Virus record (IMG/VR): IMGVR_UViG_3300042864_002261
Span: 1 to 38,785 of that record
Reading direction: 5' to 3' (one strand)
DNA length: 38,785 bases
Source of the DNA: a virus
This document shows, piece by piece, positions 30,693 through 37,481 of this stretch (within the stretch, counting starts at the first letter, position 1; every line of letters starts with the position of its first letter). A program made the position numbers and the translations under genes. The notes beneath the pieces are model-generated. The model searched no databases and was not told the DNA's origin. It worked only from the letters and a program-made list of their open reading frames with translations.

Positions 30693-31418
30693 TTAGATTA
30701 TTTCAAAAATGGTTGAGTTTAGATCTTCATCATCTTCATCCTTTTGAATCAAATGTTCTAATCCTCTCTCAGTCATTAGTGAATTTTTTTCGTTTGGATT
30801 AGTCAACCTATTATCGAAATCTTGATCAAGCTTTTCTCCTTCAATTTCTTTCATAATATTCTTAGTACCGGCTGTAACATAATATTCTCCAGATTGAAGT
30901 GCATTTACAGAAGAGGCAGGGAGCCCTGCTTGGTCTCCCCTTGAATCAACTTCACTACGCATTTTCTTGTACGTATCCTCCAGGAAAAGCATATAATTTG
31001 CTTGAGTTTTGGTAACTGTAGTAAGACGGTCCTGTAATTGAGACATTACTTCAAATAAACGAGGATGAGCTGCACCCTGATTAATTTCTTCCATAATTCT
31101 TTCAATTGCCATCTTAATGGTTTTATGCTGAAAGAACATGGTCTCGATATTCATATTATCGAGTTCTTTCTTCTGTTTTAGGTAATCGTGTTGAGTAATT
31201 AGACCTAAATCTACATAAAACTTAAATAGGGAATCTGTGATCTCAAGAGCTTTCTTCTTGAAACCTGAACTCATTTCATCAAAATCAATAGGTGGATTTT
31301 GTTCAAGTTCATTAAAACGATCATCGACAATATCATTTTCTGAAGTATCTCCAGAATAGGTACTTAAAAAACTTTCAAGTTCGTTTTTTATTTGGGTTTT
31401 CTTTTCTTTGCTGATCAC
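30693..31418 (-). CDS. Putative terminase small subunit (gp16-like)
   Basis: 241 aa. Predominantly helical with central coiled-coil segments (KKKALEITDSLFKFYVDLGLI; RLFEVMSQLQDRLTTVTKTQ), between an acidic N-terminus and an acidic C-terminal tail (EDDEDLNSTIF). It is placed 2 nt upstream of the large terminase and shares its size class with gp16-type small subunits of T4-like phages, which form rings through coiled coils. No direct sequence signature is visible, so the call rests on position and fold. Confidence 0.65.
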   Translation of the reverse strand: MISKEKKTQIKNELESFLSTYSGDTSENDIVDDRFNELEQNPPIDFDEMSSGFKKKALEITDSLFKFYVDLGLITQHDYLKQKKELDNMNIETMFFQHKTIKMAIERIMEEINQGAAHPRLFEVMSQLQDRLTTVTKTQANYMLFLEDTYKKMRSEVDSRGDQAGLPASSVNALQSGEYYVTAGTKNIMKEIEGEKLDQDFDNRLTNPNEKNSLMTERGLEHLIQKDEDDEDLNSTIFEII

Positions 31419-31423
31419 TAGAC

Positions 31424-31669
31424 TTAGTTTAATTTTGTCTCGTTCTTATCCAGGGCTGGGTTAGCAAATATTTTAATTTTTTTGACCGCTTCAATATTGT
31501 TAAATACAATTGCATCCAATTTTAATAAGAATTTATCCATAAAGGCCGAAATTCCCAAAAGGTGTGGAGAAACTGATTTTTCTATAATCTTATTTCTGTA
31601 ATTAAATCCTACGTAAAGACGAGCCTCTTTACGGTCTATATGTTTTCTAAAAATTGAATCTCTATGCAT
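31424..31669 (-). CDS. Small basic protein of unknown function
   Basis: 81 aa. Starts MHRDSIFRKHIDRKEARLYV; the middle contains VSPHLLGISAFMDKFLLKLDAIVF, with lysines flanking hydrophobic stretches. No family recognised. It is embedded between the gp6 gene (4 nt away) and the small terminase (5 nt), so it is probably a late virion or assembly protein. Confidence 0.6.
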   Translation of the reverse strand: MHRDSIFRKHIDRKEARLYVGFNYRNKIIEKSVSPHLLGISAFMDKFLLKLDAIVFNNIEAVKKIKIFANPALDKNETKLN

Positions 31670-31673
31670 AAAA

Positions 31674-33338
31674 TTAAAGTGTTGTTTGATCCCTGAAGAA
31701 TACGTTTATTGCACATAATTTATCATCAGAAAGACCTGATTCGTAAGTGTTACCAGTTCTATCCTTAAATCCTCCTCTAATAATTGCAAACTCACTAGGC
31801 TGAATTATAATATCGTTAAATTCATCTAATCCAACCAATGGAGGATTAGTTTTAGTCGAATTTGCAATTGCTGAAAGTTCATTTGCTTCTCCAATAATTT
31901 GAATACTAACTGAATCTACTCCATCGATTCCTTCAATTAATTTAATTAAATCACTCTTAGGAATACGATCTTTACGTGTGTTATTAATAAAGTATGATCC
32001 AACTTTATCGGTTATTTGACTTTTAATTGCATCTCTATCGAAATCTGAAAATGTAACTAGACTAACATTTAGTGCATACTTTTTAGGAGTAGGGTCCAAT
32101 AGTCTAACTGTAGTTGATACTAATTCAGTTCCAGACTTTTTAATATATTTTAATAATTCATTCTTTTGGAATTCCGTTAATTTAAAACGGTCTTCAATTA
32201 AATTAAAATAGTCAACTCCTCTTGCAAAAATCTTTGTAATATCTGGAACCAAGAATATATTAATTACTCGATTGTCTAATGGATCAAGTGTAACTCTAAT
32301 TGAAGAAAACATTTGCAATTTTCTCATTAAGACTTCATAATTATCAATGTTAACTAGTGCAAAGTTTTTGCTGGCTTTTGGCGCAATTAATCTAGTTAAA
32401 GTAAGAGATTCTGGGTCAGTTCCAAAATTTGGTGCATTTATACAAGTAACCGTAACCATATCAGATAATGTAATCTCTTCACCAATAGTATTTAGTGCAG
32501 TATCAGTAAATGTAAATAAAACTTCAGATAGTGCATCAGTGTTGATATTTCCAACACTACCTTCAGTTATTAAATATTCAACAACTATTTCTGAACCATT
32601 TTCTGGAATTTTTCCAAATGAGCCATTTCCAAAGTATATGTCTAATCCATTTGTAATACCAGTTTTACAAACATAACCTTGTACATTTCTTGGAATATCT
32701 AGCATTGATTCGTATTTTGTCCACTTTTCTCCATTAACATAAACGTTAACTAAAAATTGGTCTATTAAGAAGTTGTTTGGATAACCCAATTGGAAACTTT
32801 GAAATGGTGCACCGCTTGCTCCATATATTTGCTGCTGAAGCCTACCTTGTCTAATTATAAAGTTTAGACCAGTTGTACCCTTCATATCTAGTCTAGATTC
32901 ATCACCAGACATTTCTAAAATATAGTTTAGTCCATTATTTTCACAATTTAAATTCATATATTTAGTGAAAATTAACTTATTGCCAGGAATTTTAGTAAAG
33001 TCAACCTTTGAACTTGGCTTAACTTTAATTGTACCTGCTGCAGAAATTGCTCTACTTGGATTATGTCCAGACAAAGAGGCTAGCGAATAAACTGAAGATG
33101 GACGATTTGCCTCATATATGTTAAGTTCAGTAATAGAGTCTTCAATATAGAATAACACAAGCTCAGTCAAGTTGTGTAATACTACAAGTAACTGCCCAAA
33201 TGGAGAAGCTAGGGTAAATATTTCACCCTTTGTTTTAAATTTTTGTTGCAGAAACTGGTAAGACTCTCTATATAGTTCAGAAGCATTTACGCTTAGCCCT
33301 TTAAAAAGCTTGTATGTTGGTGAAAGTGTTTCAGCCAT
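31674..33338 (-). CDS. Baseplate wedge protein, T4 gp6 / Baseplate_J-like
   Basis: 554 aa. The order is typical of gp6-type wedge proteins: a helical N-terminal region (LASPFGQLLVVLHNLTELVLFYIEDSI and the NRPSSVYSLASLSGHNPSRAI turn), a beta-rich middle with a TGLNFIIRQG strand, the region DIYFGNGSFGKIPENGSEIVVEYL, and a C-terminal part (VNIDNYEVLMRKLQMFSSIRV then RVINIFLVPD). FGNGxxGxxP is typical of Baseplate_J proteins. In T4 gp6 forms the inner baseplate ring joining wedges. A late promoter lies upstream, followed by the tmRNA in the opposite orientation. Confidence 0.88.
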   Translation of the reverse strand: MAETLSPTYKLFKGLSVNASELYRESYQFLQQKFKTKGEIFTLASPFGQLLVVLHNLTELVLFYIEDSITELNIYEANRPSSVYSLASLSGHNPSRAISAAGTIKVKPSSKVDFTKIPGNKLIFTKYMNLNCENNGLNYILEMSGDESRLDMKGTTGLNFIIRQGRLQQQIYGASGAPFQSFQLGYPNNFLIDQFLVNVYVNGEKWTKYESMLDIPRNVQGYVCKTGITNGLDIYFGNGSFGKIPENGSEIVVEYLITEGSVGNINTDALSEVLFTFTDTALNTIGEEITLSDMVTVTCINAPNFGTDPESLTLTRLIAPKASKNFALVNIDNYEVLMRKLQMFSSIRVTLDPLDNRVINIFLVPDITKIFARGVDYFNLIEDRFKLTEFQKNELLKYIKKSGTELVSTTVRLLDPTPKKYALNVSLVTFSDFDRDAIKSQITDKVGSYFINNTRKDRIPKSDLIKLIEGIDGVDSVSIQIIGEANELSAIANSTKTNPPLVGLDEFNDIIIQPSEFAIIRGGFKDRTGNTYESGLSDDKLCAINVFFRDQTTL

Positions 33339-33357
33339 CTTGGCGAATTCTTTTTTG

Positions 33358-33369
33358 TTATTTATTAGG
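33358..33369 (-). promoter_or_regulatory. T4-like late promoter motif
   Basis: The minus strand reads CTAATAAATAAC followed by A6, 20-31 nt upstream of the gp6 ATG. Strong copy. Confidence 0.6.
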
Positions 33370-33431
33370 GATAATTGAACTTTGGAAAAAATTTACCTTC
33401 GCTCCAGACCAAATAGATAATTCTTTAGTAT

Positions 33432-33437
33432 TATACT
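33432..33437 (+). promoter_or_regulatory. Predicted -10 element of the tmRNA promoter
   Basis: TATACT at 33432-33437 lies in AGTATTATACTAG, nine bases before the mature tmRNA 5' end (33447). That is a plausible distance to a transcription start without long 5' processing. It belongs to the GTATAATA-type class used by non-structural genes. The 33339-33446 gap otherwise holds only the gp6 late promoter on the other strand. Confidence 0.4.
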
Positions 33438-33446
33438 AGAAAATAT

Positions 33447-33914
33447 GGGGCTGTTTTGGCATTTGACAAGCGGTCGTAGTTCTTTGAATGCAGGCGGAGT
33501 TAGTATCGGAAACTCCTTAATCCTCTATACACACAATAACTGACAATAAGTCAACTTGGACTTTCGAAGACGCAATGTCTTTCGTAGGTGCTGATTTAGC
33601 AGTAGCTGCCTAATCGCTCCCGTACCACTCATGGGACTTTAAGAAGAAGTGGAAGCAAAATCCAGGTGGCTCCCTTAACAGTCAAGGCTGACCTTGAGCA
33701 TCTGATCGTAGTCGATCTATACAGGGGGCGAAAGAGTTGGAGTGACAGGTCAGAGCTCTACAAAATAACTCTGAGACCAGGTTGTTTGAAAGTTTGGTTC
33801 CCACATACATCAAACTTTATATTTTGTCCTTTTAGAAAAAATGGACTAAGCCTGTAAATGAATTCATTGAAGTAGCCGAATTGGACACGGGTTCGACTCC
33901 CGTCAGCTCCACCA
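33447..33914 (+). ncRNA. ssrA: Transfer-messenger RNA (tmRNA)
   Basis: 468 nt. The 5' end GGGGCTG pairs with the 3' CAGCTCC to form an alanine-type acceptor stem with the G3-U wobble, then discriminator A and CCA. The T arm is ACGGG-TTCGACT-CCCGT. 5' elements include TTTTGGCATTTGACAAG and the hairpin GGAGTT/AACTCC. The resume site AATAACT followed by GAC at 33542 aligns with flavobacterial tmRNAs as I remember them (AACT before GGC). It opens a 23-codon tag (33542-33610) that begins DNKSTW and ends GADLAVAA, then TAA at 33611-33613. The RNA is longer than typical (350-400 nt) and has an extra AAAGTTTG/CAAACTTT hairpin near 33789-33818. No protein gene fits in this stretch. Confidence 0.95.
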
Positions 33915-33933
33915 CTGTAGTATTTTTCTAGGT

Positions 33934-33944
33934 GAATAAATAAC
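33934..33944 (+). promoter_or_regulatory. T4-like late promoter motif (plus strand)
   Basis: GAATAAATAAC, 5-15 nt upstream of the ATG at 33949. Same core as the minus-strand copies, correctly oriented for this plus-strand gene. Confidence 0.5.
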
Positions 33945-33948
33945 CTAT

Positions 33949-34701
33949 ATGAAGAATACAAATACACAGGACATCTTTTTACGTAATCTTACAATCTCTT
34001 TATTGGATCTATTAAATAGACAATTAGAGATTGAGATGTGGAGAGATGATCGCCCAGAAATACATACTATTCCATTCTATTTTAATCAGGGAACTGACGA
34101 AGGCTTTATGCAAGATTTTTTCATTGGTATTCCACCAAGCTGCAAAATTTCGCAAATGGCTGAAGGTAATTATGACCCGATTCCAAGAGGAATTATTACC
34201 TTAAGTTCATTTAATGTAAAATCTTCAGATCTTGTTAATAAGTACGTTAGAGGAACTTTTCAACGCGATGAGTTTGATGAAAATGATGCAAAGAAGAGCA
34301 AAGCTTATTCGGCTAGACTCTATTCTTTACCACTTAAGGTAAATTTTGATGCAAAGATTATTGTTGATAATCTTAATAAAACATTTAAAGCAACTGAAAA
34401 GTTATTTGACCTTTTCTATAGCAATCGTGTAATGTATTTCCAATATAGAGGAATTCGAATCCCTGCGTTATTTGTTTTTCCAGATCAAGCAACTAATGAT
34501 AAAGCCTATAAATTTTCCTATACTGACAATAATAAAATAACTATTACATTTCAAATTGAAATCGAAACTTACTTTCCAAGCTTTGATAAAACTACTGAGA
34601 TGTTTAGAGGAAATGTTATTGATCAAATATTAATAAAAACAATTGACAATGAATCTGGCCAACTGGATGGTAAAAGCTGGATAGATAATACTGAATCATG
34701 A
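33949..34701 (+). CDS. Tail terminator / sheath-stabiliser, T4 gp15-like
   Basis: 250 aa. FLRNLTISLLDLLNRQLEIEMW opens the protein, then the central IPRGIITLSSFNVKSSDLVNK, a block SARLYSLPLKVNFDAKIIVDN, FYSNRVMYFQYRGIRIPALFVF, and TFQIEIETYFPSFDKTTEMFRG at the C-terminus. The order of PRI/VxL, ARLYSIPxxVxF, R-IE-W-like LTFxI segments and the size resemble the gp15 tail completion family of T4-type phages. It is in an opposite-strand island with the nucleotidyltransferase, which overlaps its end (ATGA). The gp15 call is tentative. Confidence 0.55.
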   Translation: MKNTNTQDIFLRNLTISLLDLLNRQLEIEMWRDDRPEIHTIPFYFNQGTDEGFMQDFFIGIPPSCKISQMAEGNYDPIPRGIITLSSFNVKSSDLVNKYVRGTFQRDEFDENDAKKSKAYSARLYSLPLKVNFDAKIIVDNLNKTFKATEKLFDLFYSNRVMYFQYRGIRIPALFVFPDQATNDKAYKFSYTDNNKITITFQIEIETYFPSFDKTTEMFRGNVIDQILIKTIDNESGQLDGKSWIDNTES

Positions 34702-35501
34702 AATACCTATTAGAATATAAGAATTTTGTTCTTAGTGAAGGTGGAAATGCCTTTCCTGAAACAGTCTCTGTTAAAAGAGAAGATATTCAAAGAATCGTTA
34801 AAGAGTTTAATGATAGGGTAGTCCAGGGAATACTCGGAAGCCAGCCTGGTGAACCAATTGGTAGCTGGAAACAGAAACCTATTTCAGGTGATATTGATTG
34901 CCTGGTGTACACAGATTTAGAACTTCCTAAAATTGTAGAATTATGTAAAGCTCAAGGAATTGATGCAAAGGCTTTCTATGGTTTTAATATTGTTTCAACT
35001 AATTTTACCCCAACTGATCATGAGCCTGTGCAGATTGATATTTTCGTAAGACCTGAAACTGCAAATAAAGAAGCTACTGATATTTTCTATAAGAATATTG
35101 AAGAGGATCTTGATACAACTAAACACCGCGTCTATTTCCTATTTACAATTCTTGATTCCCGAAAAGAAGATATTGAAGGCGACTCTACACAACCTTCTAA
35201 ATTTACAGGTTATATGCTAAGACCAGATGGTCTCTATAAGATTGTTAAAGAGATGAAGAAGGTTAATTATAAAATTATGGATCGCCAGTTAATTGCCGAA
35301 TCTGCTGAAGATATGGCAAAGGCAATTTTTGGAGAAGCCCTACCATTTAGTGAATGGAATACTTTTAAGAAAACTTTTGATCTTTTCATGAAGTCTCCAC
35401 TATATCCAAATAAACAGGAGATTGTAATGGCTTATATCGAGAAATTAAAAGAAGAAGGTCTACCTTTTCCAAAGAGTGTTATACTCGATTCTTACGTTTA
35501 A
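34698..35501 (+). CDS. Polymerase-beta-type nucleotidyltransferase with capsid-targeting-like N-terminus
   Basis: 267 aa. Starts MKYLLEYKNFVLSEGG, matching the shared leader (LSE as cleavage site). G55-S56 and SGDIDCLV (D65 and D67) form the GS...DxD catalytic signature of the nucleotidyltransferase fold, and VQIDIFV (D114) supplies the third carboxylate. The C-terminal helical half is unknown. Substrate unknown: RNA-tailing, protein or small-molecule transfer are all possible. It partners by architecture with the truncated gene at the window's left edge. Both are probably packaged. It overlaps the upstream stop by 4 nt and converges with the tube gene, whose stop it overlaps by 4 bp. Confidence 0.75.
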   Translation: MKYLLEYKNFVLSEGGNAFPETVSVKREDIQRIVKEFNDRVVQGILGSQPGEPIGSWKQKPISGDIDCLVYTDLELPKIVELCKAQGIDAKAFYGFNIVSTNFTPTDHEPVQIDIFVRPETANKEATDIFYKNIEEDLDTTKHRVYFLFTILDSRKEDIEGDSTQPSKFTGYMLRPDGLYKIVKEMKKVNYKIMDRQLIAESAEDMAKAIFGEALPFSEWNTFKKTFDLFMKSPLYPNKQEIVMAYIEKLKEEGLPFPKSVILDSYV

Positions 35502-36130
35502 CCAATATAGTTAAGACCCTCACCAAAATCTAGGGCAATATCAAAGTTATAGAATTGGAATGTTACTTCAAATGTATTAAACTTTGGAGCATTTTCATTA
35601 TATGAAAGAGATATCTGTGTCATTCCAGATAAGATTGGATGATTAAACACAACTGAAGATACTGCATAACCTTCATTATTAAGAAGAGTTAATCTGATTG
35701 GATCCATTGTAATACCCTGTGGATCTACTACAAATGGTTTTCCTGTACCGCTTAGGGATCTACGTAAGTTAGTTGGTTCCAAGTTTCCTTGATCTAAATA
35801 GTTAAGCGCATTATCTAAAAATATAAAATAGTTAAGGTAAGCATCACTTAACTTAAACTTAATAGTAAACTTACGCTCAAACATTTCTGCAATTGGTTTT
35901 GCACTGTGGAATTCTTGCATTTTACCAAGAGGGCGTACTTGACTTACCATTGGCACAGTAAAGCCATTAAATGTAACAGACTGAATAGTCGATGCCATAA
36001 AATCTTCAATTGTCTCATATGGCATAATAAGACTATTGTAGTATTTCTCGTATTTCTTACTTATCTCCTTTGAGAAGAAAGTATCAGGGAAACTGATTAG
36101 GAATCCATTTTGTCTTGCACTTAGTATCAT
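35498..36130 (-). CDS. Tail tube-like protein
   Basis: 210 aa. NGFLISFPDTFFSKEISKKYEKYYN and TIEDFMASTIQSVTFNGFTVP open the protein, then FERKFTIKFKLSDAYLNYFIFLDNAL and SGMTQISLSYNENAPKFNTFEVTFQFYNFDI near the end. The pattern of long beta strands ending in TFxVTFxFYNFDI resembles tail-tube and tube-related (gp19 / gp54 class) proteins of T4-like phages of Bacteroidota. Which of these it is cannot be decided here. It converges with the nucleotidyltransferase gene with no terminator between them. Confidence 0.6.
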   Translation of the reverse strand: MILSARQNGFLISFPDTFFSKEISKKYEKYYNSLIMPYETIEDFMASTIQSVTFNGFTVPMVSQVRPLGKMQEFHSAKPIAEMFERKFTIKFKLSDAYLNYFIFLDNALNYLDQGNLEPTNLRRSLSGTGKPFVVDPQGITMDPIRLTLLNNEGYAVSSVVFNHPILSGMTQISLSYNENAPKFNTFEVTFQFYNFDIALDFGEGLNYIG

Positions 36131-36134
36131 ATAG

Positions 36135-36147
36135 ATTATTTATTCCA
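36135..36147 (-). promoter_or_regulatory. T4-like late promoter motif
   Basis: The minus strand reads GGAATAAATAATC, 5-17 nt upstream of the ATG at 36130. Confidence 0.5.
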
Positions 36148-36150
36148 CCT

Positions 36151-36180
36151 AAAAAACAAAGGCTGCACTTGCGTACAGCC
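36151..36180 (-). terminator. Intrinsic terminator
   Basis: Stem GGCTG/CAGCC extended by AC/GT pairs around a short loop, with a TTTGTTTTTT tail on the minus strand. It ends the 149-aa gene transcript. Confidence 0.75.
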
Positions 36181-36208
36181 TCGATCTTTCATAGTAGGTA
36201 TTATTAGA

Positions 36209-36658
36209 TTAAGCTTCTACAAACTTAAAGAATGTAGGGTAGTTATTACCACTGGTTACACTAGTAAGTGTTTCCAACTTAATTGGATGGTATGACAGCT
36301 CTTTTTCTTGGCTCAATAATTCATTAAATTCTTTATTGAACTCTGCAAAGTTAGGATTCATCTTAGAAACTTCTTTACCATCTTTGTCCATTTCTTTGAT
36401 AACCATTTGGAGAGAAACTCCACCTTGCTCATCAGCCGTACCATATTTTTTGATCAATTCTTCACGCTGCGTATCTAAGGTTTTAACCTCAGCTGTAATC
36501 ACATCGTTTAACTGGTTAATCCAGTATTTGGCAACTAGACTAATTTCCTCGTCTAGGATTCCAGTTTTTACCTTCTCTCCATTCTGCTGGTTGATCAAGC
36601 CATTAAGTTCGCTTTGTAGAGAGTAGATTTCAAAAAGTTTTACTGTTAAGTTCTTCAT
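36209..36658 (-). CDS. Conserved phage protein of unknown function (149 aa)
   Basis: Starts MKNLTVKLFEIYSLQSELNG, then VAKYWINQLNDVITAEVKTLD and KKYGTADEQGGVSLQM, ending with helices and HPIKLETLTSVT. Helical, with no transmembrane segment. A similar arrangement (LxSELxGLINQ...KYWLxxL...ELIKKxGxxDExG) is seen in small proteins of several phages, to my knowledge without function. It is a single-gene unit between two terminators with the promoter motif TAGTATAAG upstream. Confidence 0.7.
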   Translation of the reverse strand: MKNLTVKLFEIYSLQSELNGLINQQNGEKVKTGILDEEISLVAKYWINQLNDVITAEVKTLDTQREELIKKYGTADEQGGVSLQMVIKEMDKDGKEVSKMNPNFAEFNKEFNELLSQEKELSYHPIKLETLTSVTSGNNYPTFFKFVEA

Positions 36659-36679
36659 GAAGTTGTTACTTTTTTGTTT

Positions 36680-36688
36680 CTTATACTA
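36680..36688 (-). promoter_or_regulatory. Promoter-like motif TAGTATAAG
   Basis: The minus strand reads TAGTATAAG, 22-30 nt upstream of the ATG at 36658, in the non-late class. Confidence 0.4.
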
Positions 36689-36715
36689 TGGATCAAATTC
36701 AGGTTTTACTGCATA

Positions 36716-36746
36716 AAAAAAGGGGAATAAAAACTAGTCCCCTTTT
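36716..36746 (-). terminator. Intrinsic terminator
   Basis: Stem AAAAGGGGA/TCCCCTTTT around an 11-nt loop, with a T-run on the minus strand, downstream of the gene ending at 36765. Confidence 0.85.
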
Positions 36747-36764
36747 AAAGATTAAAAAATTAGA

Positions 36765-37100
36765 TTATGGTAATTCTGGCTCAGCTGGTGGAGTTACTGG
36801 AGTAGGAGTAGGTTGAACCCATTCAGTATCTCTAACTAGACCAGCTTTGGCTAATACAGTATCAACAAATACCATATCATCAGTACCCCAAGTAGAAGTA
36901 TCTTCTGGAGTACAGTTAATGTGATGAGTCATAATTTGAGCAGCCGTTTGAGCAGGTGTTCCTGGGTTAGGATCCGCTTCGTATAAGTTAACAGAAGCAG
37001 ACGCGCTGCCTGATGCTAAATCATAATGCATTAGGTGGACAGTAGCAAATTCTGCAGTTTTGCCAAATCCGGTAATCGATTCGATTTTTACTTTTAACAT
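36765..37100 (-). CDS. Probable minor virion protein (111 aa)
   Basis: Starts MLKVKIESITGFGKTAEFATV at 37100; an earlier non-ATG start is unlikely. A beta-strand region is followed by DTVLAKAGLVRDTEWV and a Pro/Thr/Glu-rich C-terminal tail (PTPTPVTPPAEPELP). No family recognised. A strong TATAAATAAT late promoter and its place next to the LamG adhesin suggest a tail-fibre accessory or decoration protein. Confidence 0.65.
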   Translation of the reverse strand: MLKVKIESITGFGKTAEFATVHLMHYDLASGSASASVNLYEADPNPGTPAQTAAQIMTHHINCTPEDTSTWGTDDMVFVDTVLAKAGLVRDTEWVQPTPTPVTPPAEPELP

Positions 37101-37116
37101 TGTGAACAATATTTTT

Positions 37117-37132
37117 TATTATTTATATTAGA
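37117..37132 (-). promoter_or_regulatory. T4-type late promoter motif (perfect TATAAATA)
   Basis: The minus strand reads CTAATATAAATAATAA, containing an exact TATAAATA, 17-32 nt upstream of the ATG at 37100. Confidence 0.6.
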
Positions 37133-37466
37133 CATTGGCTGAAAGTTCCGTCCATTCTTCAGTGGAAAGGATATTTAAAATTTCTTCGTGTGTATATTCA
37201 ATGGAAGCTTCTGTCCATATAGAAGGTCTTCCATATACTCCAGCCTGAATCGTATAGGTTTTTTCTTCACCAGTTTCAGCATTAATATACGTTTCGGTAA
37301 TATCTTCAAGCACCTCTTTGATATCGTATTTAATAAATGTTTTATTACCATCTAGAGAATATCTTAGGGTTTCTGCTGAATTTTGGTGCACTTGACTAAA
37401 ATCAATTGATTCTACATCAGTTGCTGGAATAATTAGCCATCGGCGATTTGGAAATTGTGTGCTCAT
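37128..37466 (-). CDS. Probable virion protein of unknown function (112 aa)
   Basis: MSTQFPNRRWLIIPATDVESI is followed by DGNKTFIKYDIKEVLED and YTIQAGVYGRPSIW. It is mainly beta with an acidic C-terminus (THEEILNILSTEEWTEL). No family recognised. It sits between the LamG adhesin and the 111-aa protein, 15 nt downstream of the adhesin. A weak late-like sequence (TATAAAAT) is present upstream. Confidence 0.65.
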   Translation of the reverse strand: MSTQFPNRRWLIIPATDVESIDFSQVHQNSAETLRYSLDGNKTFIKYDIKEVLEDITETYINAETGEEKTYTIQAGVYGRPSIWTEASIEYTHEEILNILSTEEWTELSANV

Positions 37467-37481
37467 AGAAAATTATTAATT

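Noticed and set aside
33880-33914. A separate tRNA gene ending in CCA
   Set aside because: The T arm and acceptor 3' end pair with the tmRNA 5' end at 33447, and there is no cloverleaf with an anticodon arm nearby.
33666-33967. Open frames within the tmRNA on both strands
   Set aside because: They lie inside a well-formed tmRNA whose ends pair, and have no coding character.
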